NCBI GenBank assembly: GCA_038199035.1
Contig: JBBPZM010000023.1
Coordinates: 43,920-107,919 of the forward strand
Direction of reading: 5' to 3'
DNA: 64,000 nt
From: DATAEY01 sp038199035
GTDB taxonomy: Bacteria > Actinomycetota > Thermoleophilia > Solirubrobacterales > Solirubrobacteraceae
Of the stretch, positions 37,405 to 45,835 are shown one piece after another. Below the pieces are notes generated by a model. It saw only the letters and a program-made list of their open reading frames with translations. It had not been told where the DNA came from and did not search any database. Every line of letters begins with the position of its first letter. The first letter of the stretch is position 1. The position numbers and the translations under genes are program-made.

Positions 37405-38583
37405 ATGCGCTCCCGCCTCGTCGTCTGCGCCATCCTGGCGCTGGCGCCACTGACGCTGTTCGCCTTCTTGCCGCTGGGCTCCAGCGCCAAGAGCCTCGAC
37501 TCCAAGCTCAACGACGCCCAGCACCGGCTGAGCCGGGCCAAGGGCAAGGAGGGAGTCCTCTCCGGCGACGTCGCCGCCGCGTCGCAGCGCATCGAGGCCC
37601 TGCAATCGGACATCACCGGCCTGGCCCACCGCCAGGACGCGCTCCAGAGCGACCTCGACGTCAAGCGCGCGCAGCTCAACCGCCTTCAGGACCAGCTGCG
37701 CACCGAGCGCGCCCGCCTGGCCGAGATGCGGGCGAAGCTGGCCCGCGGCCGCCGGATCCTCAGCGTCCGCCTGACCGAGATGTACAAGGCCGACCGGCCG
37801 GACATCGTCACGGTCATCCTCAACGCCAACGGCTTCGCCGACCTGCTCGAGCGCAGCGAGTTCATCCAGCGCATCAACGACCAGGACACGCGGATCATCC
37901 GCGCCGTGCGCATCGCCCGCGACGCCGCCCAGCGGGCGTCCGACCGCCTGGCGGAGCTCGAGGGGCGCCAGCAGGCCATCACCACCGCCGTACTCGTGCG
38001 GCGAAACCAGGTGGCGAGCGTGCGCCTGGCGCTGGTCGACAAGCGCACCCAGTACGCGGCCGCCCGCGCGGCCAAGGCACAGACGCTGAGCCACGTGCGC
38101 GCGGAGCGCCGCGACGCCCAGGACGACGTCGCCGCGCTTCAGCGCGAGCAGGCCCGGATCCAGCGAGCGCTGGGCTCGGGCCCGCAGGTGGCGGGGCCGA
38201 TCCGCCGGGGCTCGGGCCAGTTCATCTGGCCGGTCAACGGCCCCATCACCTCGCCGTTCTGCGAGAGGCGGGCCTGGGAGTCCTGCCATCCCGGGATCGA
38301 CATCGGGGTGGGAAGCGGGACGCCGATCCGCGCCGCCGGCTCAGGGGTCGTGGCCATCGCCGGCCCGACCGGAGGGTACGGCAACTACACATGCATCCAG
38401 CATGGCGGGGGCATCTCGACGTGCTATGCGCACCAGTCCTCGATCCAGGTCAGCGTCGGCCAGCACGTCAGCCAGGGGCAGGTCATCGGCCTGTCGGGCT
38501 GCACCGGGCTGTGCTTCGGAGCCCACCTGCACTTCGAGGTGCGGGTCAACGGCTCCGTGGTCAATCCGCTCAACTACCTCTAG
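37405..38583 (+). CDS. Secreted M23 peptidase with coiled-coil domain (EnvC/NlpD-like)
   Basis: 392 residues. Signal peptide (RLVVCAILALAPLTLFAFLP), then coiled coil from about 30 to 250, then a LytM domain with zinc motifs CHPGIDIGVGSGTP and GAHLHFEVRVNG and a loop rich in cysteine (NYTCIQHG, STCYAHQ, GCTGLCFG). All catalytic residues (H..D, H-x-H) appear present, so it may be an active peptidoglycan endopeptidase, unlike degenerate EnvC activators. It probably helps cell separation. lgt lies 131 nt downstream. Confidence 0.92.
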   Translation: MRSRLVVCAILALAPLTLFAFLPLGSSAKSLDSKLNDAQHRLSRAKGKEGVLSGDVAAASQRIEALQSDITGLAHRQDALQSDLDVKRAQLNRLQDQLRTERARLAEMRAKLARGRRILSVRLTEMYKADRPDIVTVILNANGFADLLERSEFIQRINDQDTRIIRAVRIARDAAQRASDRLAELEGRQQAITTAVLVRRNQVASVRLALVDKRTQYAAARAAKAQTLSHVRAERRDAQDDVAALQREQARIQRALGSGPQVAGPIRRGSGQFIWPVNGPITSPFCERRAWESCHPGIDIGVGSGTPIRAAGSGVVAIAGPTGGYGNYTCIQHGGGISTCYAHQSSIQVSVGQHVSQGQVIGLSGCTGLCFGAHLHFEVRVNGSVVNPLNYL

Positions 38584-38714
38584 CTCGGCGCGTAAGCGCC
38601 GGGGGGACGGCGGGCGGCGGCGGCACCGCGGGGTGCGGCGGAGCTGGGGGCTGCGGCCGGGCAAACGGGCTGCGGCGGGGCGGGTTCCGGTGCGGCTAGG
38701 CTGACCACCAGCAG

Positions 38715-39488
38715 ATGCTGCCCGAGCTCGACCTAGGCCCGCTGCACCTCAAGACGTTCGGCATGCTCTTCGCCCTGGCGTTCATCGCCATCGGGCTGCT
38801 CCTCGCGCGCCGCCTGCGCGAGCTCGGCAAGCCGGGGGACTGGGCCTACGAGATCGGCTTCGCCGCGCTGGTGGGCGGGCTCGTGGGCGCGCGGCTCTAC
38901 TGGCTGCTCCAGAACTGGAGCAGCACGCGCCACGACGTGCTCGGCAGCCTCTTCGGCGGCTCGGGCCTCGTGTGGTACGGGGGGGTGATCGGAGGCGCGC
39001 TGGCCGTGCTGGCCTGGGCGCGGTGGCGCGGCATGTTGGGGCTGGGGCTGCTCGACCTCTGCGCGCCGGGGCTCGCCCTTGGCTACGCCGTCGGGCGAGT
39101 GGGGTGCCAGATCTCCGGCGACGGCGACTACGGCAAGCCGTGGAACGGTCCGTGGGCCATGGCCTATCCCCGCGGCGAGGTCCCGACCGTGGAGCGCGTC
39201 CATCCCACCCCCATCTATGAGTCGCTGGCCATGGGCCTCGCCGCCCTCGTGCTGTGGCACCTGCGCGATCGCTTCCGTCCGGGAGCGCTGTTCGCCCTCT
39301 ACCTCGTGTGGGCCGGGGTGGAGCGATTCCTGGTCGAGTTCATCCGGCGCAACGTCGAGGTCGTCGCGGGGCTCACCGTCCCTCAGCTGGAGAGCCTGGG
39401 CATCGTGGTCGCGGGAGCGGCGTGGCTGCTGGTCCTGCGCGCGCGGGGTGGCTGGAGCGCTGCGCGCGGCCACGCCGCGGCCGCCTGA
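38715..39488 (+). CDS. lgt: Prolipoprotein diacylglyceryl transferase
   Basis: 257 residues, seven likely membrane helices. It attaches diacylglycerol to the lipobox Cys of prolipoproteins, several of which are encoded in this window. Signature GRVGCQISGDGDYGKPW with the essential Arg and Gly residues; also VHPTPIYES and ERFLVEFIRRN. TAGGCT (38697-38702) ends 12 nt before ATG. It stands alone here. Confidence 0.95.
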   Translation: MLPELDLGPLHLKTFGMLFALAFIAIGLLLARRLRELGKPGDWAYEIGFAALVGGLVGARLYWLLQNWSSTRHDVLGSLFGGSGLVWYGGVIGGALAVLAWARWRGMLGLGLLDLCAPGLALGYAVGRVGCQISGDGDYGKPWNGPWAMAYPRGEVPTVERVHPTPIYESLAMGLAALVLWHLRDRFRPGALFALYLVWAGVERFLVEFIRRNVEVVAGLTVPQLESLGIVVAGAAWLLVLRARGGWSAARGHAAAA

Positions 39489-39507
39489 GCCCGCGCCGTC
39501 TCTCCGG

Positions 39508-39616
39508 CCGAGCCCGACCCGGTTAGCGGATGGCCGCGCCGCCGCCCGCCGAGCCCGACCCGGTTAGCGGATCGCCGCGGCGCCGCCCGCCGAGCACCGG
39601 TTAGGGGATCGGCGCC
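39508..39616 (+). repeat. Tandem repeat, 41-bp unit, about 2.7 copies
   Basis: Units start at 39508, 39549 and 39590, each beginning CCGAGC and containing CCGGTTAG, GGAT and a GC-rich tail. Copies 1 and 2 differ at only a few positions; copy 3 lacks about three bases and ends near 39616. It lies just after lgt, in a 297-bp gap with no gene. It may vary in copy number between strains. Confidence 0.75.
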
Positions 39617-39785
39617 CCGCCGGCGTCGCCGCCAGATTCGGGCCGCGGCGACGTTGTCACTGGTGTCGGCGTCGGTGGGGTTCGCTCCTCGTCCGCAACA
39701 CCGACGATCGGCGTTCACGGCCGAGAGTAAAGCGACCGGCGCAGGCTGCCGATCGCTCCCTGAAGGCCTCCGTAACCTCCATCGC

Positions 39786-40502
39786 ATGCGACTGACACGA
39801 GCGACCATCGCGGGACTCGGAACCGGTGGCTCCCTCGTGGCCGCCGCCGTCTGCGTGTTCCTCGTGGCCAGTGCGGTGATCGCCTTCCGGGGCTGGCCCG
39901 GCGCGCTGGCTCAGAAGGTGCAGAGCCTCGTGGTCGACGACTCCCCGCCGCTCACGCTTCCCGCCGGCCCCGTGCAGGCGGCGGCAGCGGCCGCCCCCGC
40001 GGCCGGCACCGTGGCCGCCGTGCCCGCGGGCCCGGTTTCCACGCCCCCGGCCGCGCCCATGGGATCGAGCGGCACGGGCGCGAGCCCCCAGTCGGCACCC
40101 GTGTCCGCCGCGCCCATGCCTGCCGGTGTGGCTCTCGCCCCACGACCCGCGGCCCGGCGGGTGTCGACGCGCGGCAGCGGCGGAAACGGCGCGGTCGCGG
40201 CCGACGGCGGGGGCAGCGGGGGCGCCAGCGTGGGTGGCGGCACGACGAACGCGGTCGAGCCGGTGACGCGCACCGTGCAGAGCACGACCCAGGTGGCGAC
40301 GGGCACGGTTGGCAATGTGGGCCAGGCCGTCGGCGACACGATCGGCAAGGTGGCACCCGCCGCCGGCAAGGCGGTCGACAACGTCACCCACACCGTGACC
40401 GAGACCGTCGGCGACACCGTCTCCGGCGCCAAGAGCGTGGTCGACAAGGCCACCGGCGACATCCTGGGCGGCGGCAGCAAGCGCCACAAGGGCAAGCGCT
40501 AG
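39786..40502 (+). CDS. Membrane-anchored low-complexity protein, unknown
   Basis: 238 residues from ATG 39786. One N-terminal membrane segment (SLVAAAVCVFLVASAVIAFR), then a long Ala/Pro/Gly/Ser stretch, then TVQSTTQVATGTVGNVGQAV repeats of Val-Gly-Asp-Thr type, and a Lys/Arg end (SKRHKGKR). The C-terminal half recalls Val/Thr/Gly-rich wall-spanning or phasin-like repeats. Probably an envelope protein. No family recognised. Confidence 0.65.
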   Translation: MRLTRATIAGLGTGGSLVAAAVCVFLVASAVIAFRGWPGALAQKVQSLVVDDSPPLTLPAGPVQAAAAAAPAAGTVAAVPAGPVSTPPAAPMGSSGTGASPQSAPVSAAPMPAGVALAPRPAARRVSTRGSGGNGAVAADGGGSGGASVGGGTTNAVEPVTRTVQSTTQVATGTVGNVGQAVGDTIGKVAPAAGKAVDNVTHTVTETVGDTVSGAKSVVDKATGDILGGGSKRHKGKR

Positions 40503-40519
40503 CTGGACCGCTCGAGACC

Positions 40520-40548
40520 GCGGCTCGGGCCCGTCCTGCCCGAGCCGC
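40520..40548. terminator. Bidirectional hairpin terminator
   Basis: Perfect 11-bp stem GCGGCTCGGGC (40520-40530) and GCCCGAGCCGC (40538-40548) with a 7-nt loop, between converging genes ending at 40502 and 40592. No T-run on either side. Confidence 0.6.
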
Positions 40549-40591
40549 GCGATGGGGTCGGCCAGAGTCCGCGCTCGGGACGCCCGACGCC

Positions 40592-41341
40592 TCAGCGCGC
40601 CGGGCGCGCCTCCCCGCCCGCCCGGCTCTGCCGGAAGGCCCGGCGGATGAAGCGCAGCGACTCGGCCTGCATCTCGGGGTCGTGCTGGATCGTGCGGTGA
40701 TGACCGCCGGGCAGGGCGATGAACCGCTTGGTCGGCATGGCCGCGGCGCGGTAGAGCGCCGCCGAGTGGTCGACGGGGACCTGCTCGTCGCCCTCGGCGT
40801 GCAGGAGCAGCAGAGCGCAGCGCAGCTCCTCCATCGTGAGCTCGAGGCTGTGCTCGGTCAGGAAGCCCTCGAGCGAGCGCCGGTCGGCCTCCCACTCGAG
40901 GCGCCCGGAACGCAGCGCGCGCAGCAGGTGCTCCGACCCGGCGGGGCAGATGGCCACCACCGCCGCCGCCTCGAGCCGGGCGGCGGCCAGCAGGGCCACG
41001 TAGCCGCCCATGCTCGAGCCGCGCAGGGCGACCGGACCGGGCGACAGTAGCTGCGCCATGGCCACCGCGTCGTCGAGCATGCGCGCGTCGAGCGCGCCGC
41101 CGGTCTGTCCGTGGCCGCGCTGGTCGTAGGTGACCGCGGCCATGCCGTGGGCCCGGGCGGCGCGGGCGAAGTCGAAGTGGCTCTCCTGGCACGAGCCGGC
41201 GCCGTGGACCACGATCACCCCGCCCGCCGCCGGGTCGGGCGGGAGCCAGAGGGCGTAAGCCAGTCCGTGGTGGCTGCCCATGCGCGCCGGCCCCTCGGGA
41301 GCGCGGTGTGTGACCTTCCAGTTGCGCAGGATGCGCGGCAC
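40592..41341 (-). CDS. Alpha/beta hydrolase (serine aminopeptidase S33-like)
   Basis: 249 residues from GTG 41341. Oxyanion motif VIVVHGAGSCQES, nucleophile Ser in LRGSSMGGYVALLAA, acid Asp in HAEGDEQVPVDHS, His in LPGGHHRTIQHD. The cytosolic enzyme could act on an ester or monoacyl substrate. The GTG was chosen because a minus-strand GATAAT (plus positions 41348-41353) ends 6 nt before it, predicting a leaderless start; a longer frame to 41398 would cross the lysA promoter. Confidence 0.88.
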   Translation of the reverse strand: MPRILRNWKVTHRAPEGPARMGSHHGLAYALWLPPDPAAGGVIVVHGAGSCQESHFDFARAARAHGMAAVTYDQRGHGQTGGALDARMLDDAVAMAQLLSPGPVALRGSSMGGYVALLAAARLEAAAVVAICPAGSEHLLRALRSGRLEWEADRRSLEGFLTEHSLELTMEELRCALLLLHAEGDEQVPVDHSAALYRAAAMPTKRFIALPGGHHRTIQHDPEMQAESLRFIRRAFRQSRAGGEARPAR

Positions 41342-41347
41342 CGTCCG

Positions 41348-41390
41348 ATTATCGTCGCCGCAGGGTGATGGGCGTCGTCGCGGGGATAAT
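41348..41390. promoter_or_regulatory. Divergent near-leaderless promoters of hydrolase and lysA
   Basis: Two GATAAT boxes point away from each other: minus strand at 41348-41353 (6 nt before GTG 41341) and plus strand at 41385-41390 (10 nt before ATG 41401). Both starts lie where transcription would begin. No clear -35 is seen for either. Confidence 0.6.
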
Positions 41391-41400
41391 GGGCGCACCC

Positions 41401-42663
41401 ATGGCCGCCACCCAGCTCTCCCACGTCTTTCCCCTCGGCAGCCGCGTCAACGAGCGTGGTCGCCTCGAGGTCGGCGGCTGCGACGTCGTCGAGCTGGCCC
41501 GCGAGGTGGGGACGCCCGCCTACGTGGTGGCGGAGGACGACCTCCGCGCCCGGGCCCGCGCCTTTCGGTCGGCGCTGGCCGAGCGCCATGACGACTTCGA
41601 CGTGCTCTTCGCCTCCAAGGCCTTTCCCTGCACGGCCGCCTACCGGGTGATGGCCGAGGAGGACCTGGGCTGCGACGTGGCCTCGGGCGGCGAGCTCGCA
41701 CTGGCCCTGCGCGGGGGCATGGGCCCGGCGCGCATCCACCTCCACGGCAACGCCAAGTCCGACGACGAGCTGCGCCAGGCGCGCGCGGCCGGGGTCGGGC
41801 ATGTCGTAATCGACTCGCTCGAGGAGATCGGCCGCCTGGCGGCGGTGGTCGGCGGCGGCGACCCGCAGCGGGTGCTCATCCGGGTGACCCCCGGGATCCG
41901 CCCGACCACCCACGACTTCATCTCCACCGGCCAGCTGGACTCAAAGTTCGGGCTGGGGATCGACGACGCCCGGGTGGCGATCGAGCGCGTGAGCGACGAG
42001 CCGGCCCTGCGACTCGAGGGCCTGCACATGCACCTGGGCTCGCAGATCTTCGAGCTCGAGCCGTTTCGCGGGGCCGTCGAGGCCATCGCCGGCCTCGGCG
42101 ACTTCCCGACCTACAACCTGGGGGGCGGCCTGGGCGCGGCCTACACGCCCGACGAGGAGCCGCCCTCGATCGAGGCCTACGTCGAGGCCAAGGTGTCGGC
42201 CGTCCACGACGTCCTGGGGCCCGGCAAGCGCATCCTCATCGAGCCTGGCCGCGCCCTCGTGGCCAACGCCGGGGTGACCCTCTACTCGGTGGTGTCGGTC
42301 AAGCGCGGGGTCTCGACCTACGTGGCCGTCGATGGAGGCATGTCCGACAACCTGCGCCCCATGCTCTACGGCTCGGTCTACGAGGCGCTGCTGGCCGATC
42401 GCGTCGAGCCGGGCGGCGAGCGCTGCCACGTGGCCGGCAAGCACTGCGAGTCGGGCGACGTGATCGTGCACGACGCGCACCTCCCCGATCCGCGCCCGGG
42501 CGACGTGCTCGTCACGCCGGCGACCGGCGCCTACGGCCACGCCATGGCCAACAACTACAACGGCGTCCCGCGGCCGCCGGTCGTCTTCTGCCGCGACGGC
42601 GACGCCCGGGTGGTCGTGCGCCGCGAGACGTTCGAGGACCTGGCCCGGCGTGACCAGCTCTGA
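41401..42663 (+). CDS. lysA: Diaminopimelate decarboxylase
   Basis: 420 residues. PLP enzyme making L-lysine from meso-diaminopimelate. The PLP Lys is in VLFASKAFPCTAAYR, the phosphate/His region is GLHMHLGSQIFELEPF, the glycine loop is NLGGGLGAAYTPDE, and the C-terminal substrate residues are in GKHCESGDVI and PATGAYGHAMANNYNG. ATG 41401 gives the family start; the ATG at 41365 is upstream of the -10. The hom gene overlaps its end by 14 nt. Confidence 0.97.
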   Translation: MAATQLSHVFPLGSRVNERGRLEVGGCDVVELAREVGTPAYVVAEDDLRARARAFRSALAERHDDFDVLFASKAFPCTAAYRVMAEEDLGCDVASGGELALALRGGMGPARIHLHGNAKSDDELRQARAAGVGHVVIDSLEEIGRLAAVVGGGDPQRVLIRVTPGIRPTTHDFISTGQLDSKFGLGIDDARVAIERVSDEPALRLEGLHMHLGSQIFELEPFRGAVEAIAGLGDFPTYNLGGGLGAAYTPDEEPPSIEAYVEAKVSAVHDVLGPGKRILIEPGRALVANAGVTLYSVVSVKRGVSTYVAVDGGMSDNLRPMLYGSVYEALLADRVEPGGERCHVAGKHCESGDVIVHDAHLPDPRPGDVLVTPATGAYGHAMANNYNGVPRPPVVFCRDGDARVVVRRETFEDLARRDQL

Positions 42664-43900
42664 GGCGGGGGAGTCCCTGCGCGTCGGCCTGCTGGGCCAC
42701 GGCACGGTCGGGGCGGCGTTTGCCGCGCTGCTCGAGGAGCGCGCCGACCGGGTGTCGGCGCTCTGCGGGCGTCGCCCGCAGCTGACCGGGGTCCTCACCC
42801 GGGGGCGCGGGGACTTCGACGAGATCCTCGAGCGCTCGGAGGTCGTCGTCGAGCTGATCGGCGGAGTCGAGCCGGCGCGCGGCTTCGTGCTCGCCGCCCT
42901 GCGGGGCGGACGCCACGTCGTCACCGCCAACAAGCAGCTGCTCTCCCAGCACGGCGACGAGTTGCTCGAGGCGGCTCGGACCGCGGGGGTACAGCTGCGC
43001 TTCGAGGCCGCGGTGGCGGGGGTGGTGCCGGTGATCCGCGTGCTCGCCGAGTCGCTGGCCGGCGTGCACGTCGAGCGCCTGCACGGGATCGTCAACGGCA
43101 CCACCAACTACGTCCTCACCGAGATGGCCCGCCGCGGGGTCACCTACGCGGACGCGCTGGCTCAGGCCCAGCGACTGGGCTACGCGGAGGCCGACCCCTC
43201 CGAGGACGTCGAGGGGCGCGACGCTGCCGCCAAGATGGCCATCCTCGCCCGCTTGGCCTTTGCCACCCCCGTGCGCCTCGACCAAGTGCGCTACGAGGGC
43301 ATCGAGCGCGTCACCCCCCTGGACATCGAGTACGCGCGCGAGCTGGGCCTCGAGCTCAAGCTGCTGGGCACGGCGGAGCGCGTCGACGGCGGCCTCTCGG
43401 TCCGCGTCCACCCGGCGCTGCTCTACGCCGGCCACCCGCTGGCCTCGGTCACCGGCTCGTTCAACGCGGTCACCGTGGAGTCCGAGTCGATCACCGAGGT
43501 CACGATGTCGGGCCCCGGCGCGGGCGGTCGCCAGACGGCCAACGCGGTGCTGGCCGACGTCATCAGCGTGGCCGGGCCGGCGAGCGCTTCCCCGCCGTCG
43601 CTGGGCGCGGGCGGCGAGCGGCTGGAGCTGGTGGGCGACGTCGAGTCGGCGTTCTACCTGCACCTCGAAGTGGCGGACGAGCCAGGGGTGCTGGCCCAGG
43701 TCGCGCAGATCCTCGGCATGCAGGGCGTGTCGATCAAGTCGTTCGTGCAGAAGGGGCTGGGGCAGGACGCCCGGCTGGTCATGGTCGCCCACCCGGTGCT
43801 CGAGTCGCGCTTCTTCGCCGCGTGCGAACTCATCGGACGCCTCGGCTTCGTGCGCTCGCCCCCGCGCTTCATCCGGGTGATAGAGGAGGAATTCACATAG
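42650..43900 (+). CDS. hom: Homoserine dehydrogenase with ACT domain
   Basis: 416 residues from GTG 42650. Makes homoserine from aspartate semialdehyde with NAD(P)H. Cofactor motif VGLLGHGTVGAAFAALL, family signature with GIVNGTTNYVLTEMARR, catalytic Lys in EGRDAAAKMAILARL, and a C-terminal ACT domain (HLEVADEPGVLAQVAQILG) that binds threonine for feedback. It overlaps lysA by 14 nt. An SD for thrC (AGGAGGA) is embedded in its last codons. Confidence 0.97.
   Translation: MTSSEAGESLRVGLLGHGTVGAAFAALLEERADRVSALCGRRPQLTGVLTRGRGDFDEILERSEVVVELIGGVEPARGFVLAALRGGRHVVTANKQLLSQHGDELLEAARTAGVQLRFEAAVAGVVPVIRVLAESLAGVHVERLHGIVNGTTNYVLTEMARRGVTYADALAQAQRLGYAEADPSEDVEGRDAAAKMAILARLAFATPVRLDQVRYEGIERVTPLDIEYARELGLELKLLGTAERVDGGLSVRVHPALLYAGHPLASVTGSFNAVTVESESITEVTMSGPGAGGRQTANAVLADVISVAGPASASPPSLGAGGERLELVGDVESAFYLHLEVADEPGVLAQVAQILGMQGVSIKSFVQKGLGQDARLVMVAHPVLESRFFAACELIGRLGFVRSPPRFIRVIEEEFT
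43884..43899 (+). promoter_or_regulatory. SD and probable ATA start codon of thrC
   Basis: AGGAGGA (43884-43890) lies 6 nt before ATA (43897-43899), which overlaps the hom TAG as ATAG. No ATG, GTG or TTG in the thrC frame has a usable SD here. CTG 43906 is the only other near candidate, 15 nt from the SD. Confidence 0.55.
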
Positions 43901-44907
43901 CCGCCCTGATCGAGCGCTACCGGGCGGAGCTTCCCTTCGCGCCGCAGGACCCGCTGGTCTCGCTGGGCGAGGGCTCGACGCCGCTGGTCGAGGCGCCTGA
44001 GCTGTCGCGGCGCGCGGGCGTCGAGGTGCTGCTCAAGCTCGAGGGAGCCAACCCCACCGGGTCGTTCAAGGACCGGGGGATGACCTGCGCGGTCTCGGCC
44101 GCGGTGCGCGAGGGGGCCCGCGCGGTCATCTGCGCCTCGACCGGCAACACCGCGGCCAGCGCCGCCGCCTACGCCGCGCGCGCCGGCCTGACCGGCGCGG
44201 TCATCGTGCCCGAGGGCAAGATCGCCACCGGCAAGCTCGCCCAGGCGCTCATGCACGGGGCGCGGGTGATCGCCCTGCGCGGCAACTTCGACCAGGCCCT
44301 GGCCCTGGTCCGCGAGCTGGTGGCCCGCCACCCCATGGCGCTGGTCAACTCGGTCAACGAGTTCCGTCTCGAGGGCCAGAAGACCGCGGCCTTCGAGCTG
44401 CTCGACGAGCTCGACGAGCTCGACGCCCTGTGCATCCCCGTCGGCAACGCCGGCAACGTCACCGCCTACTGGCGGGGTTTCCAGGAGCGCGGCGCCGCGC
44501 CGCGACTGCTGGGCTTCCAGGCCGAGGGCGCGGCGCCGCTGGTGCGCGGCGCGCCGGTGGCCGAGCCGGAGACCGTGGCCAGCGCGATTCGCATCGGCAA
44601 CCCCGCGCGCTGGGAGGAGGCCATGGACGCGGTGGTCGGATCGGCCGGGATGATCCAGGCGGTGTCCGACGCGGAGATCGTCGCGGCCTACCGGCTGCTG
44701 GCCGCCGGGGAGGGCGTGTTCTGCGAGGCGGCCTCGGCGGCGTCGGTGGCCGGGCTCCTGCGCCACGGGGCCGGAGCGGCGCGCCGGGTGGTCTGCGTGC
44801 TCACCGGCCACGGGCTCAAGGACCCCCAGACCGCCCTCGACCACGCCGGGGCCGTAGTGCCGTGCGACCCGCAGCTCGACGCCGTCGAGCGGGCGGTGCT
44901 GGGATGA
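43897..44907 (+). CDS. thrC: Threonine synthase
   Basis: 336 residues counted from ATA 43897. PLP enzyme converting O-phosphohomoserine to threonine. Motifs LGEGSTPLVEAP, the PLP Lys in GANPTGSFKDRGMT, STGNTAASAAAYAARAG and PVGNAGNVTAYW are all present. Homologues begin with a short residue string before LIERYR, which matches a start at the ATA rather than within hom. ATA initiation is rare, so either this is a natural weak start tuned by coupling to hom or a mutated ATG. The stop overlaps thrB (ATGA). Confidence 0.95.
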   Translation: MAALIERYRAELPFAPQDPLVSLGEGSTPLVEAPELSRRAGVEVLLKLEGANPTGSFKDRGMTCAVSAAVREGARAVICASTGNTAASAAAYAARAGLTGAVIVPEGKIATGKLAQALMHGARVIALRGNFDQALALVRELVARHPMALVNSVNEFRLEGQKTAAFELLDELDELDALCIPVGNAGNVTAYWRGFQERGAAPRLLGFQAEGAAPLVRGAPVAEPETVASAIRIGNPARWEEAMDAVVGSAGMIQAVSDAEIVAAYRLLAAGEGVFCEAASAASVAGLLRHGAGAARRVVCVLTGHGLKDPQTALDHAGAVVPCDPQLDAVERAVLG

Positions 44908-45761
44908 CCATGCGGCGCCGGCGCCTGGTCCGGGCCCCCGCCTCGTCGGCCAACCTCGGGCCAGGCTTCGACGCGCTGGCCGTCGCCCTTGCGCTCCACC
45001 TCGAGCTCGAGGTGGAAGAGACCGGGGAGTTCGCGGTCCACACCGACCTCGACCTGCCCCGAGACCGCACCAACCTTTGCGTGAGGGCGTTCGAGCACCT
45101 ACACCCGGCCGACGGGTTCTCCTTCTCGATCCGCTCCCCGATCCCGCTGACCGGCGGGCTGGGGTCGAGCGCCGCGGCCGTCGTCGCCGGCCTGCTGGCC
45201 GCCGACCACCTCTTCGAGCTCGACGCCGACCTGCTGGCCGCCGCCATCGAGCTCGAGGGCCACCCCGACAACGTCGCCGCCGCACTGCTGGGCGGCTTCG
45301 TGGTGTGCGCCGACGGCCAGGCCGCGCGCTTCGACGTTCCCGCCGGCCTCGAGGGCATCTTCGTCGTGCCGCCCGAGCCGGTGAGCACGGCCGACGCCCG
45401 GGCCGCCCTGCCCGAGAAGGTTCCGTTGTCGGATGCGGTCTTCAACATCGCCCACTCGTCCCTGCTCGTCCTGGGGCTAGCCCGCGGCGACTGGGATTTG
45501 GTGGCCCGCGGCCTCCAGGACCGTCTGCACCAGCCGCGCCGCACGCACCTCTATCCCCGTTCGATCGAGCTGGCCCACCGCGCGCGGGCGCTGGGCGCTT
45601 TGGGGGCGACGATCTCCGGCGCCGGCCCCGCCGTCCTGGTCTGGAGCCACTACGAGCAGACCGGCGGGGTGGTCGAGGGGCTGCGACGGGCGGCCGGCGA
45701 GGAGACGCAGGTCGTGCGGGTGCCCTTCGAGACGATGGGCGCCGAGGTCCGCGCGCTCTGA
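44904..45761 (+). CDS. thrB: Homoserine kinase
   Basis: 285-residue GHMP kinase that phosphorylates homoserine for ThrC. Motif 1 RAPASSANLGPGFDALAVAL, ATP loop IPLTGGLGSSAAAVVAGLLA, and motif 3 GALGATISGAGPAVLVW. It overlaps thrC by 4 nt and is the last gene of lysA-hom-thrC-thrB, so lysine and threonine synthesis are co-expressed. A strong inverted repeat follows the stop. Confidence 0.97.
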   Translation: MTMRRRRLVRAPASSANLGPGFDALAVALALHLELEVEETGEFAVHTDLDLPRDRTNLCVRAFEHLHPADGFSFSIRSPIPLTGGLGSSAAAVVAGLLAADHLFELDADLLAAAIELEGHPDNVAAALLGGFVVCADGQAARFDVPAGLEGIFVVPPEPVSTADARAALPEKVPLSDAVFNIAHSSLLVLGLARGDWDLVARGLQDRLHQPRRTHLYPRSIELAHRARALGALGATISGAGPAVLVWSHYEQTGGVVEGLRRAAGEETQVVRVPFETMGAEVRAL

Positions 45762-45764
45762 GAG

Positions 45765-45816
45765 GCCGTCTCAGACCCTCCGGGCACGTCTGGCGACACG
45801 CGAACTCTGAGACGGC
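45765..45816. terminator. Inverted repeat ending the thr operon
   Basis: Perfect 11-bp arms GCCGTCTCAGA (45765-45775) and TCTGAGACGGC (45806-45816) with a 30-nt loop, in the gap between the converging thrB and L,D-transpeptidase genes. Probably a bidirectional terminator or 3' stabiliser. Confidence 0.55.
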
Positions 45817-45835
45817 GAGCGCGCGCGGGGGCGGA

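Noticed and set aside
40520..40548. Hairpin as a textbook rho-independent terminator
   Set aside because: The stem is perfect but no T-run follows on either strand; it is kept only as a likely 3' structure, like the other hairpins listed.
42650..43900. Homoserine dehydrogenase start read as an internal artefact because it overlaps lysA
   Set aside because: The GTG start gives the expected N-terminus before the Rossmann motif, and overlaps are the rule across this operon.
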